Shown in pieces: positions 9,815 to 20,956 of a stretch of 64,000 bases of DNA (positions are counted from its first letter, which is position 1; each line of letters opens with the position of its first letter). The DNA is from Heterocephalus glaber (Eukaryota > Chordata > Mammalia > Rodentia > Bathyergidae). The DNA lies in contig NW_004624751.1 of assembly GCF_000247695.1 (NCBI RefSeq), forward strand, positions 21,539,564 to 21,603,563. Direction: 5' to 3'. The translations under genes were made by a program, and so were the position numbers. Below the pieces are notes generated by a model. The model saw only the letters and a program-made list of their open reading frames with translations. It made no database searches and was not told where the DNA came from.

Positions 9815-9900
9815 GGGCTGGGGATTTAGCTCAATGGTGCTGCCATCTGCCTCCAAAGTGCAAGGTCCTGAGTTCCATCTCTGGTACCAAAAAAAAAAAA
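9815..9900 (+). mobile_element. ID-type SINE (tRNA-Ala derived)
   Basis: Starts GGGCTGGGGATTTAGCTCAA (A-box), has GAGTTCCATCTC (decayed B-box), then CTCTGGTACC and a 12-base A-tail. Flanked by a short AAGATGC duplication (about 9808-9814 and 9899-9905). Confidence 0.95.
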
Positions 9901-10124
9901 GATGCTATTCTTTCCATTAAATTCCACTGTGACTTGGGCCAATGCCCACCTTAAACTATTTTTCAGAAAAGTTTTTAATGCAGCATTCTAGCTGACATTG
10001 TGACATTATAAAGAAGATTACCATCATCCATTTATGTTTGTATCATCGGATCAAGGTATGTCTCAAAGATAGTAAGGTTGTTGTGGCCAGAACATCATCT
10101 GTTAGCTCTATAATTTAGATGGAA

Positions 10125-10256
10125 GTGCTTATTCCTGCCTCAGTTTCTCCATCTGGTAGGGATCAAATTAAACTACTTCAGATGGTTTTTGTAAGGGTTA
10201 AACTAGATTATGCCAGGAAAACACAGAAAGCCATTCAAGGCACTAGTGATAGCACT
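10125..10256 (+). mobile_element. MIR SINE fragment
   Basis: Contains the MIR core words CCTCAGTTTCTCCATCTG, then GTAAGGGTTAAA and a degraded 3' part. Ancient and diverged. Confidence 0.75.
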
Positions 10257-10681
10257 TATTGAAAACCAATTCCTAGGTCTCATTTCTTAGTTTTACTGCC
10301 ACTTCCATGAATACTTCCTAAGTCTACTGAATAGAGAAATAATTTCCTAATCTTTAAAAATTTAGAAAGAATTTTTGTGTAATAATTGACTAGGAAAAAA
10401 TGAAAATTCTTAATGTTTTTTTCAAATTTATCTTCACATACATCGTACTGTTGCTTGCCATAGTGACACAATAATCTATTGTACAAATCAGGAGGTATTT
10501 CAGAATCAATCATAACTGGCTGATTCATATTCTTCTGGAACAGATGGAAAGAGACTTGGTTACTGGGATAGGCAAATTCAAAGAGAGCATCCAATAACTA
10601 CTGGCTTCTAGTATTTAAGTCCCTGAGAAAACACTTCCCTTTGAGTATAGGCAGAAATAATTGACTGGTTTCTACAGCAAA
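10257..10681. other. Unique sequence
   Basis: No repeat recognised. A 104-codon open frame on the minus strand (10280-10594) shows a hydrophilic, lysine- and phenylalanine-rich translation with no family resemblance that I recognise, and there is no promoter or splice context. I do not call it a gene. Confidence 0.4.
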
Positions 10682-11070
10682 CATGATGGGACCTGGCTTC
10701 TGGGATCAGGTGATAAAAACGCTGTGCTTGTATTTTGTTCAGCTTCTGTCACTCAGATCACTCACTGTGAGGGAAATCAGCTGCTATCCAAGAAGAAGAT
10801 TCATGGAAAGTCCACACGGCAGGAGGCTAAGGATTGCCAAGAACTCCACGAGTGATCTTGGCAGTGGCTCCTCCCTACCAACAAAGACTTCTGAAGGGGC
10901 AGGAGCCCTAGCTCTCAGCTCTGTTGATTCTCATGAACCGAGGGCCAGAGGCACCCAGGTAAGCTGCACCTGATTTCTTCCTCAGAACTGTGGGATAATA
11001 AATGCTGCTTAATTATCCAATAAGTAAGTTTGAGTGTAGTATTTTTGCACAGCAATAGATAACAAATATC
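10682..11070 (+). mobile_element. MLT1 (MaLR) solitary LTR
   Basis: 3' portion typical of older MLT1: AGCTGCACCTGATTTCTTCC, then AGAACTGTGGGATAATAAAT (polyadenylation-signal region), ending GCACAGCAATAGATAACAAA. Overlapping open frames at 10661-10973 are inside the LTR. Confidence 0.85.
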
Positions 11071-12260
11071 AATACTATTGAATAGAAAAAGACCCAGGTT
11101 CCTAGTTAAAGCAGGAGATGAATCAAGGTTTGATAAGCCATAGCTTGTAGGCTAAATTCACCCCACATCCTTTGTAGGTAGCTACTAAACTGAGTTATTG
11201 GCACATGTTTAAAGAGCTGTAAAAAAATAAAATAGAAGAAGAATATGTAACAGATACTATATTTGCAAAGCAAAATATAAAATATGTACTATCTGGCCTT
11301 CTACAGAAAAGTTTAGTGACACTTGAAAGAAACCACAGCACTTCTGCCAGGACAGCCAGCCTTCCCAAGTTACTAGAAAGAGCTTCAAACTAGAACACAG
11401 TGGTTCACTGCTCCAGATAGTGGACTCATAAATGAACTATCCTCTAGTCTGTGCCAAATGTTGTGTGTATTCCTCTGCACCGGGTTATAATATTAATTAT
11501 CAACCATCTCTAACTATATAAAGTTATCCAAATAGAGAGTACTTAAAAATAAACAGAGAACCAAAGCACCTTACATGACTACATATACATATTAAATTTA
11601 TTTTTAAGTGTATATTGTCAGTAGTGTTCTCAAAAGTCCAGGATTTGGATAAAACATGTCTCCCAGAACCTCAGAAATTGGTGCATAGCAATTCCATGTG
11701 CCCAGATGCCAGGAATTGCCCAAGCTAGAGCGTGAGAACAGTCAGGCAGTCGCACCGACCATGGGTATGGAAGCAGCAAAACAAGCTCTAGGCCAGTGCT
11801 ACTCAAACTGGGTTCTATGGGCCAGTGCCACCCTGGGAACTGTTTTTAAACAGTCTGGGATAATTACTGATGCAGAGGGAAACCACTCAGAAACCAGAGC
11901 AATTGTAAATGAATTGTGTTTTATGAATATGCTTATTTTCAAAATTGAAGCTTGCATTCTATATATCTTTAAGTTTTTATTTCATTTTTTCTAGTAATAA
12001 TTGTTTATTGTATTTTACAAAAGTATCAATCCACAAAGGATTAGAAAATTTTTAGAAAGTGGTCTTCTATCACAGAAAGCTTTAGAATGTTTTAGAGGGC
12101 TAAAATAACCCCTTGCAATATCCTGGGGGTTAAATCAATGTTTTATGAAAAGGTCTATTTCTACCAATACTACAAATATTTTGGGCAACATAGGAATGAG
12201 CCAAAGTGCACAAACTGGAAGACAAACATGATTTAGGATGATCATATACCAGTCAAGAAA
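11071..12260. other. Unique and old-repeat sequence
   Basis: No gene. The left end of a possible old hAT transposon (CAGTGCTACTCAAACTGGG) lies at 11794; see findings. A 98-codon open frame at 11698-11994 overlaps it and is rejected. Confidence 0.35.
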
Positions 12261-12302
12261 TGAGAGAGAGAGAGAGAGAGAAAGAGAGAAAGAGAGAGAG
12301 AA
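12261..12302. repeat. (GA)n microsatellite
   Basis: Purine-only GA tract of about 40 bases with two AAAG interruptions. Confidence 0.95.
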
Positions 12303-13339
12303 TATGCCTGCTTGCCTGCCTCTCCTTTCCAGATGTTCTTTCCTCCCAAAGTTTAAGCATAATAAACAATGATATACAGTACTAAAAAGAGGTACTGCCC
12401 ATCCTCTATTTCCACAGCATAAAAGCCCTAAGGATGAGAGGGATTATCATGGGGAAGTGAACAGAGCAGCACTGGGTAACAAGTTTGCCAGTCCTGTACA
12501 CTGTACACTTGAGTCTATCTCCAGCTTGGACATTGATATCAGTCAGCACATTCTCTCCTGCCATGTGCAGCCTCAGGAATCTTCTCAGTGATTATTTCAG
12601 GAAGCCACCACTGATCTATCAGAGTGGGCCTATGGATGGACTGAATCCTCTTTGCTGTCTCTAGTACAATGAAGACCGCAGAGATATCACAGGAATAGTT
12701 CTAACAGACAGCCATTTTGTTCACTCGTCACCTCTGTACATCTTTTGAGTGGCAGCTGAAACACAGAAATTTGGACAAGATACAAGACTCTCACATTAAA
12801 GTACAATGCAGCCTCTAAAAAATGCCTATGCTTCAGACTCAAATTTTTAGTCCTTTTTAAGGCTGTTTAGTAGTAATTTTTAATGTACTTCGGTTATTCT
12901 AAAACACAGCCAGACTTGAGCACCACTGGATTAGAAGATGTCTATAGTCTTCCCCAACCCCAAATAGTCTAAGACTCTCTGCTTATTTTAAGCAAGGATA
13001 TAGCCACACTTAGAGTCTACCTATTAAACTGGACTGGCTAGGCCTTGAAAAGCCAGCTTGATCCTGTGGGCAGCTTCTAACTAGAAGGAATAAAAGGCAG
13101 AGGGATTTTGAATTATGAGGCAATAACTGTGTTAGGTGTATATGGTCACAACCACTCAAGCTTTGCTCTTGTGGTTTTTATTGCACCCCTCAGGATGCTT
13201 TGCAAGAATTATTATGATCTCATAAATCACTATTGGCTATTATCACAGTTAGGTCATAATTTATAATATTAACTACTCTTAATAATAATATGAATTGTAA
13301 TAATCTAAGTTATTTTATTTGAGAATATCAATCTATTTT
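12303..13339. other. Mostly unique sequence
   Basis: No gene or confident transposon apart from the possible hAT right end at about 12910-12928. Confidence 0.4.
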
Positions 13340-13490
13340 ATAGATCTTAGCTCATTAATCTTATTATCTCTGTGAAAAGGGCATATGCCTGCACTCCTCC
13401 CATTTCATAGGTAAAGAAATTAAGTCAACTAATCAAATGATTGTATAAAATATGCAGGCTTAAAATTCAATCCAAAATCTCTGAACTTTA
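13340..13490 (-). mobile_element. Probable MIR fragment
   Basis: Weak complement-strand MIR order: CTCATTAATC, then CCATTTCATAGGTAAAGAAA (matching the 'cattttacagatgaggaaa' core), then a decayed tRNA-like end. Diverged; modest confidence. Confidence 0.45.
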
Positions 13491-14374
13491 CTATTATAAT
13501 GGTCAATATCTAGAGCTTTGAACATCTTTTTCTAAAATTTCCATAAAGGGTTATCTAACTTTACTTAAGCATCCATACCTGGTATTTCCCCAATACTGAA
13601 GATAGATAAGGAAATGCTGCAGTAGAGGGTTGAAACAGAGACCCATGAATAAATAGGCACAATGAGAGGTGACTCTTTGTCTAAGGGAAATACTTCTGTG
13701 CGGCCGGGATGGCAGTGGGAGGAGGTGGGCTGACTCCAGTGCTTGGACCAGATGCAGAGGGATGACTGGAAAGCTGGGTTTGGGAGGCGTAGAAGGTGGA
13801 GGAGTGTGGTCCACAGCAGAGGCCTGTGCTGAAATACAGAATGTGGTGGCAATGTCTGCTTTGAGGGAGTGCAGGAGCAGGTATAACTGAAAAAGAAGCT
13901 TGGGAACCAATCCTGAGTTTTCTTGGATAGCCTAAGGATTGTGTTTGTTTGTTTGTTTACAGGCAATTTGTATTAATGCTTTATATTTATATGTACATTA
14001 TTCATTTAATATGAGTCTTTCATAAGCAAATATTATAGTTTAACAATTTATACTTTAAACCTTTATAAAAATAATAGAAAACATGTCATGGATCTCTATG
14101 TTTTAAGAAAAAGTCTCTTTGTATTTCATTCGTCACTTGTCAATTTTCTGTGAGAGTTAAGTGAGTCTATTTAGAACTGCAGAATTTTAAAATAGAGGAA
14201 GACCTTAGAGGTCAAATTTGGAGCACCCTCTGCTTGGATGAAGGCTTGGATCTTAGCCTTGTCCGATAGCTCTGGGTGGCATTTGTATAGTGTGTTCTGT
14301 GGAACTACAACCTCTCCAAGTGTTTGCTGGAAAAAAAGGAAAGGCTCATAATAAACTTTAGGAAGCCTTACATA
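13491..14374. other. Unassigned sequence with a GC-richer patch
   Basis: 13640-13880 is clearly GC-richer than its surroundings (GCGGCCGGGATGGC, GGGAGGAGGTGGGC) and carries overlapping open frames on both strands of 73-133 codons (13551-13966). The translations are low-information and no repeat family is evident. It could be a decayed retroelement or a small unique GC patch. Confidence 0.35.
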
Positions 14375-14459
14375 TTTTTTTTTCCAGTACTGGGGATGGA
14401 ACTCAGGGCCTTGCGCTTGCGAGGCAGATGTGGTGCCACTGAGCTAAATCCCCAGCCCA
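14375..14459 (-). mobile_element. ID-type SINE
   Basis: Poly-T, then CCAGTACTGGGGATGGAACT, GCGCTTGCGAGGCAG and CACTGAGCTAAATCCCCAGC. Imperfect target duplication CTTACATATT / CTCACATATT (14367-14376, 14466-14475). Confidence 0.93.
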
Positions 14460-15683
14460 GTAAATCTCACATATTAATGAGCACTGCCTCAAAGAGTTTT
14501 ACAAATGCAATTGAATTTTAAAGATGAGGAGAACTTTTGTAAGAAACAGTACATTTAAATTTTGTTTAAACCCGTATCTCTCAAATTTATTTCTAATTGA
14601 CAAATAAAAATTTATACATTCACCTTATATATGTTGTTTTCAAATATGCATACATTAAGGATTGGCTATGTTGAGCTAATTAACATATACATTGCCTCAA
14701 ATACTTATTATTTTCAGTGAGAACACATAAAATCTGTCAGCAACTTTCAATAATACAATATATCGTTATTAACTAGAGTTGCTATGCTATACAGTAGATC
14801 GCCTCTCTTTATTCCTTCTTATCTGAAAGTTTGCAACCTTTCACTAACATCACCCCAACCCCTGGCCCCAGTGCTTGGAAATCATCTTTCTACTGTCTAC
14901 TTCTATGAGTTCATTCTTTTTTAAGATTCCCCACATAAATGAGATTGTGTGCTATCTGTCTTCCTGTGTCTGGCTTATTATACTTAACATTCTGTTTTCC
15001 ATGTTGTCCTATTTTATCCGTGTCACAAATGACAGAATTTCTTCCTTTCTATGGCTGGATACTATTCCATTGGGTATATATACCACTTTTTTAATCCATT
15101 CATTTATTGATAAACATTTGTGTTGGTTTCATATCTTGGCTATTGTGAATAATACTGCAATAAGCATAGTAGTGCAAATATATCTTCTATATACTGAATT
15201 AATTTCTTTTGCTATAAACCCAATAGTGGAATCACTGGATCATATGCTAATTCTATTTATATTTTTTGAGGAACTACTATATTTTTTCTATAATGGATGT
15301 ACTAACTTATATTCCCTCCAACTTTGTATGTTTCTATTCTTTCACATCCTTGCCAACATTTGTAATCTTTTCTTTTTTTGATAATAGCCATTTTTAACTG
15401 GAGTGAGATGATATCACATTGTGGTTTTGATTTGTACTTCTAAGATGATTCATATGTTGAGCATGTTTTTCATATACCTATTGACCATTTGTTTGTCTTC
15501 TTTTGTGAAATGTCTATTTGAGCTTTTAACCTAGGTTATTTCTTTTCTTGCTATTTACTTGAATTTCTCATATATTTTAGATGTTATTATTTTATCAGTT
15601 ATAAAGTTTTCAGATATTTTCCAATTGCATAGGTTGTCTCTTCATTCTACCAATTGTTTCTCTGGTTGTGAAGAAGATATTCT

Positions 15684-16262
15684 CTTTTTTTTTTGGTATT
15701 AAATTCTTTTAGTGGTACATTGTAGGTATACAATACATTTACATTTATCATTGGGTGCTTGTACCTGTACATGATGTGTCTTGGTTCTTATTTTTTCCCC
15801 ATTACCTGTGCACCCTTTACCCCCTTCACCCTTCCCTATTTACATAGACTTCATTTCCATTTTTTTTCTTTTCTCGTAATTTTTCCTTTCCATTCTTTCC
15901 TTTCCTCATCTCCTCCCACCACCCCTAACCCTTTGGAGCTTTTCCTATTTCAAAGAATTAGTTATTAGTTATTAATCCTTTTAATCCTTTTATTTATACT
16001 CTCAGTTTCTCACACTAGAGAAACTATTCAGTATTTACATGTGTGTCCTATTTATTTCACTTAAGAGTATGGCTTCAATACGCATCCATTTAGCTATAAA
16101 TGACTCTAGTTTCTCATACTTTATGGCTGAGTAGTACTCCATTTTATAAAGAAAACCACATCTTTTTTATCCAGTTTCCAGTTGATGGCCACTTGGGCTG
16201 TTTCCAAGCTTTAGCTATTACAAACTGTGCCGCTATAAACATGGGTGAACAAATATCTCTGA
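15684..16262 (-). mobile_element. Younger LINE-1 3' fragment nested in the old L1
   Basis: A 579-base L1 tail in the same orientation as its host: a T-rich tail complement at the left, then the 3'UTR and the ORF2 end (TGGCTGAGTAGTACTCCATT near 16122). The direct repeat AAGATATTCT flanks it exactly (15674-15683 and 16263-16272), and the host L1 resumes immediately to the right. The 3'UTR resembles the copies at 5165 and 48250. Confidence 0.88.
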
Positions 16263-17128
16263 AAGATATTCTTTTGATGTAATACCATTTGCTTATTTTT
16301 CTTTCATCTTTCTTTCATTGGGAGAGTCATACTGAAAAATTCAAATCAATGTCATGGAGCTTTCCCCTATGTTTCCTTCTAGTAGTGTCACAGTTTAGTT
16401 CTTACATTTAAGTCTTCATTCTACTTTGAGTTAATTTTTTGTATAGGGTATGAGATGAGGGTCTAATTTCACTCTACATATGGATATATATATGTTTCTA
16501 AATTTTGTTTGTTAATGAGACTGTCCTTTCCCCCATGCTATGTCATTGGCAACTTTGTTAAAAAATAAATCAGCAGTAAATGTCTGAATTTTTTCTAGTA
16601 CAATACATCTATTCTGTTACATTAGTCTATATATCTAATATTATGCTGGTGCCATGATGTTTTTATTATAATAGCTTTGTAGTGTATTTTGAAGAAAGGT
16701 AGTATGATGTCTCCAGCTTTGTCCTTTTTGCTCAAGATTACCTTGGCAATTCAGAGTCTTTTGGTTCTACATAAATGTTACTATTTTTTTCTATTTCTAT
16801 GAATAATGTCTTTAGTATTTGATAGTGCACTGAATCTGTAGGTTTGCTTTGGGTAGTAACAGATACCCAAATAATTTCAATAATATTAAATCATATTTTA
16901 GTAATAATTTAATAATATTAATTCTAGCTCATGAATACAGTAAATATTTCTATTCATTTATACCTTCAAATTATTCACCAATATTTGAATGTTTAACATA
17001 TAAGCCTTTCATCACCTACTCCTAAATATTTTGATTCTGATTTTCATAGCTATTGTAAATGAGGTTGTTACCTTGACTTCATTATCAAATAGTTCATTTG
17101 TTAGTGTATAGATATTGTACTATTTTTT

Positions 17129-17336
17129 TATGTGTGTGTGTGTGTGTGTGTGTGTGGTGTTTTGAGTGGATCAAGGCCCTTTGCACTAGGCTACATTCTC
17201 AGCCCTTTCTCTAATTTTTTGTTTTGAGACAGGATCTCACAGCTTCAGTTGTCCAGTTAGAGTTCAAACTTGCAATTCTCTTGAATTAGTCCATCAGGGT
17301 GCTAGAATTATAGGCATGCACCACCTCTCTGACTTG
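17129..17336 (-). mobile_element. B4-like composite SINE (ID + B1) with expanded (TG)n tail
   Basis: Left part is a (TG)n tract (about 17132-17157), then an ID-like body (GGATCAAGGCCCTTTGCACT), then B1-like sequence (GTTTTGAGACAGGATCTCAC through ATAGGCATGCACCACCTCTC). This ID+B1 order matches rodent B4/MEN-type composites. A 12-base imperfect duplication GTACTATTTTTT / GTACTGATTTTT (17117-17128, 17337-17348) frames it. Confidence 0.8.
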
Positions 17337-17640
17337 GTACTGATTTTTGAATGTTGATTTTATCTTGCAATTTACTCAATTTATTTGTTACTTCTAATAG
17401 TTTTCAGTAGATTCTTCTGAGTTCTCTATACATATGATTATGTCATTATTGGTATTTCTCTATATGACATTCACTTCGTTTCTCTAGTTATTTCCAGGAA
17501 CCTCTCTTTGTCCTTGATTATTGACATTTTTAATATAATATATTTTGGCAAAGACTAGTTTGGATGGTGCCCTTGACCTTTCTGTATCTGGATACTTATC
17601 TTCCTTCACCTTTGAAAAGTTTTGTGCTATTATTTCTCTA

Positions 17641-17749
17641 TCTTTTTTTTTTTTTTTTGCTTTTGTGTGTGTGTGTGGTACCGGAGATTGAACTCAGGAC
17701 CTTGTGCTTTTGAGGCAGGCTGCAGCATCACTGAGCGAAATCCCCAACT
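17641..17749 (-). mobile_element. ID-type SINE nested in L1
   Basis: Long poly-T with a TG-expanded part, GGTACCGGAGATTGAACTCA, GAGGCAGGCTGCAGCATCAC and a decayed CTGAGCGAAATCCCC. Short imperfect duplication ATTTCTCTA / ACTTCTCTA on the two sides. Confidence 0.9.
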
Positions 17750-18053
17750 ACTTCTCTAAATAAACTTTCTAATCCTTTTTCTTTCACTTTTCCTTTATAT
17801 GCTTCTGTAACTCAAAATTTTTATTTTTTATGCTGTCACAAAAATCTTACAACTTTATTGTGGTTCAATCTTTTTTCTTCTATTTTTGAATAAACTGTCT
17901 CCAAATTTGCCTCTTTGTTCTACTTCATCAGTTTCACATTTTTAAAATTCATTCCATGTATTTTTAGCTCCATAATTTGTTTGATTTTTAAAACATATAA
18001 TTTCAGCTTCTCTGTTAAATTTCTAATTTTGGTCAATCATTGTTTTCCTGGCT

Positions 18054-18350
18054 TATTGGGTGGAGTAGTAGAGTCTTCCGGTCAGCACCACGTGGCCTTC
18101 ATGGCCCCAAGGTTCAGGCCTGTCCCAGCACCAGGCTGAATACCACAGGCCTAGTCACTGGACTGCACAAATAGTCCCTGTCTCCAGGGCATCTGAGATG
18201 GTCCCACCCTCCAGCAAACCTAGGATTCAAGCCTGTCCCCTTAGATTCTACCACATTCCTCTGAGGTCAAGCCATCCTGCAGAGTTTCCCCTCTTACCTA
18301 ACTGAAAGCTCACCATGATGAGCAGTGGGCAAAATGCTAACCACTATGTT
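18054..18350 (-). mobile_element. GC-richer segment adjoining the L1, possible L1 5'UTR remnant
   Basis: Sharp rise in GC at 18054 with CCAGCACCAGGCTGAATACC-like words. Its place at the L1-sense 5' side suggests an old L1 5'UTR, but I do not recognise a specific family. It could be unrelated. Confidence 0.3.
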
Positions 18351-18714
18351 ATTAATACTCTCACCCAGCATCCAAGAGAATCCTTCATTCCTAATTCAAA
18401 TGGTCCAAAATACCGAGTAAGCATTTTTTTACATGTGGTCCAGTTCAGGAACTTTAAAAATATTTTCAAGCTGCATTTCTTTTAATTCAAAGTGAAAATA
18501 GCTTCAACACATCCCATGAAAGCATTTTATATCATTATAATTAATAACATTGCTTTATTAAGTAGGAAAATAGTAATAAACAAATGACACTGCTTTTAAA
18601 CCACAGAAATGTTGCCATCTGGTCCTTTTGAGATGTAGCCTTTCATGGCACATCTCCATTCATAGCATGCATTTGTGATGTTCTTTACAACTCAGAAAGG
18701 GAGCTCACAGTCAT
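18351..18714. other. Unique sequence
   Basis: No gene or repeat recognised. Confidence 0.4.
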
Positions 18715-18830
18715 TTTCTGATTTAAAACTCAATACTATTCTGCAAATACACACCATCATCATATCCACTTTATGGTTAAGGAAAATCATAGCTCAGAGA
18801 AGTACAACAGAATTGCACAAGGTAGTTTCT
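18715..18830 (-). mobile_element. MIR SINE fragment
   Basis: Complement-strand MIR order: CACTTTATGGTTAAGGAAAA (the 'cattttacagatgaggaaa' block), AGCTCAGAGAAGTACAAC, then GCACAAGGTAGT. Diverged. Confidence 0.6.
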
Positions 18831-19266
18831 TCTGCACTTCTGGATTAAAATAAGTTGAATCCATTCACCAGCATGTTAGTGAAAACCCCCAATAAAGAAG
18901 ATCCCTTCTTGGCTTCACAGTACTCTGATGAGAGACCGGGGACCCCAGACACTTTCCATCCCAAGCCAGACTCACTTGTTTATAAAATCACCTCCATATT
19001 CCAGATGGAAGGCCAATATATAACTTTATTAGTTCCAGTGTATCCATATATTCTCAAAAAGTCTGGACACTCTATGTTTACTTTAGAGTAACTCAGGTGG
19101 TTGCTGATACCCAAAGAGCCTAGCCTACTTTTGACCTGGGTCTGGGCCTAGAAATGATACTTTCCACTGTACCCAATCTCTACCTGAACCACCACAGGCC
19201 AGGAAACAAAATTTCTAAAGGAGTTTTACATGTTCATGGGGTTGAAAGTGTTTTCCTAAGTCTGGC
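18831..19266. other. Unique sequence
   Basis: No repeat recognised. Open frames of 60-78 codons (18855-19091, 19154-19336) carry no recognisable domain. Confidence 0.4.
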
Positions 19267-19455
19267 TGTGCTCTTCAAGCTAAAGCATGCATCAAAATCC
19301 TCTAGAGGACTGGAGGATTTATTAAATCACAGTTGACAGAGTCTCTGCCCAGGAGTATAGGTCTGGAGTAGGGAGGGGGAATTAACTTTTTCTTTCTTGC
19401 CAGTTGCCAGGTAACACTGATGCTGCTGGTCTGGGACCACACTTTGAGAACCATG
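19267..19455 (+). mobile_element. MER3 (hAT-Charlie MITE)
   Basis: Left end TGTGCTCTTCAAGCTAAAG-like, inner CATCAAAATCCTC, and right end CTGATGCTGCTGGTCTGGGA followed by CACTTTGAGAACCATG. Both ends fit the MER3 layout of a non-autonomous hAT transposon. Confidence 0.85.
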
Positions 19456-20383
19456 AGATCTTCATTTGGTCCTATTAGTTCTTCCCTTGCTTTTTCAAGA
19501 GTTTAAATGCTTTGAAATCAGATCTTAGGTTTTTCTAGAAATTGGGTACTTCATCCACTCATAAATCTGAAGTTTTTCAACTACAAAACAAAAGAAGAGT
19601 ACCTCATTCAAAAGTTCCAAAGCTAATAATTGATGCCAGTCAATTATAGCCTTTAGGCTTTGAGCAAAAGGCACATTAGTTCTCTCATCTATAAAAGGAG
19701 ATGATATGTCCATTTCCTTTCAAGAAAGTTAAAATTATAACTTATTTTTTAAAACTAGATGGATTTTATTTTAAAAAGAAATAATGTAGATGTAAGAAGC
19801 TAAGTTAGGCTTTCTCTGTTTTGGGACATATTATGTACTGGTGTTAAGCTGCTTATCTAAGAATATACAGCAGGGAAAGGCAGATTCAGATGTAGAAGTC
19901 AGGCCTATCCATTCCTCTTACAGATTTCCCCCAGGTACACTACTCCACAACAATAACAATAGCAGATAAATACTCAAATGGGCTTTAGAAATCCTAATAT
20001 AGAACCTGACAAGAAATAAAGTGATCCATCCACTCCTCCAGGTATCTATTTCAATAGTTTCATTAGCAATAGAATTTCTTTTCTAGATGCATAATTGATA
20101 ACCAAATGAAAATAAAAATAGATCTTTAATCTAAGTATCTAAGTACAATATATATTATGGTGCAGCAATCATTTCTGCAGAACTCAGGGGTGTGATTTCA
20201 TTATGCCAAGTTTCAAATTCCCTTCAAGCTCATTGACAGGGCTTTCAGCTAAGTTTAGCCTGAGAAATGTTTATGTTTGCATCTGACAGTGGTGTGGCAG
20301 TTAGTTCCTTCCTTGATCTGTAAGAGAGAGTATCCTTCATTTTCAAAATAATCCTATGAAAGTAAATATATTTCATTCCTCTT
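19456..20383. other. Unique sequence holding two parts of a local duplication
   Basis: No gene. Bases 19816-19850 and 20103-20175 are each homologous to parts of 20957-21056; see findings. Confidence 0.45.
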
Positions 20384-20764
20384 TGTCTTGGTCACTTTCT
20401 CATTGTTGGGACACAATACCCACCACCCACAACTTAAGGGAGGAGAGGTTTATTTTTCTCACTGTTTGTGATGGTTCAGTCTATAGTCCACTGGCTGCAA
20501 GGCTGGGCAGCATTGCAGAGGTGTACAAAGGAGGAAAATTTGCTCAGGGCATGATAGACAGGAAGCAGAGAGGCTGAAGGAGGAGTTAGAGAGGGAGATA
20601 AACCCTTCCAGGCCTTGCTCCCTGTGACCTTGCTCTTCAGAGCAAATCCCACCTTTTAATAGCAAGTCCCTTTCATGTACCCTTTTCATCTAGCCACCTT
20701 CCAAAAGCCCCACCTATGAGTACATGAGGCTCTTAGAGGACATCAACTTACAAATCATAACACA
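20384..20764 (-). mobile_element. Rodent MaLR LTR (ORR1/MT-like), solitary
   Basis: Left end TTGTCTTGGTCACTTTCTCA, then GAGGAGAGGTTTATTTTTCT, CCCCACCTATGAGTACATGA and right end CAAATCATAACAC. The order fits the complement of a rodent MaLR LTR. It is of the same family as the LTR at 63440-63753. Open frames at 20356-20689 are internal to it. Confidence 0.8.
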
Positions 20765-20956
20765 CTTAAAACAATTTAACACTTAAACTCCAAGAATGAT
20801 AGCAAGATGGGAGAAGACCTGTGCTGATTCTGAGAATGAGGCATATAAACAAGAAGTCATCTAATAGGTTAGGTAGAGCCAACTGAGGAAAGAGCTCTGA
20901 GGTGAATTGTTTTCTTCCCAAAAATGAGAACATAAACAGTGTAAAGTTGTTGATGA

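Larger units (their letters stand above)
14577..18053 (-). mobile_element. Old LINE-1 complex (3'UTR and ORF2 C-terminal region, with internal pieces)
   Basis: Antisense L1 read from its 3'UTR at 14577 (ACAAATAAAAATTTATACATT) into the ORF2 C-terminal region (about 15000-15690, for example TATGGCTGGATACTATTCCA and CACATTGTGGTTTTGATTTG). It resumes at 16273 through about 17000, and again from 17337 to 17640 and 17750 to 18053. The last part resembles antisense L1 5'/ORF1-region sequence rather than ORF2, so either the middle is deleted or two L1s lie end to end. It is interrupted by a younger L1 (15684-16262), a B4-like SINE (17129-17336) and an ID SINE (17641-17749). The 168-codon open frame at 14875-15381 is antisense to ORF2 and not a gene. 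Confidence 0.85.

Noticed and set aside
9815..9900. tRNA-Ala gene
   Set aside because: A/B-box-like sequences belong to an ID SINE: no acceptor stem pairing, an A-tail and target duplication are present.
13551..13966. Two overlapping minus-strand frames of 119 and 133 codons and a plus-strand frame
   Set aside because: All lie over one GC-richer patch, in three different frames; no domain, splice sites or retrocopy features were recognised.
14875..15381. Longest open frame (168 codons, plus strand), hydrophobic translation
   Set aside because: It is antisense to the C-terminal ORF2 region of an old L1; AT-rich antisense L1 often gives such frames.
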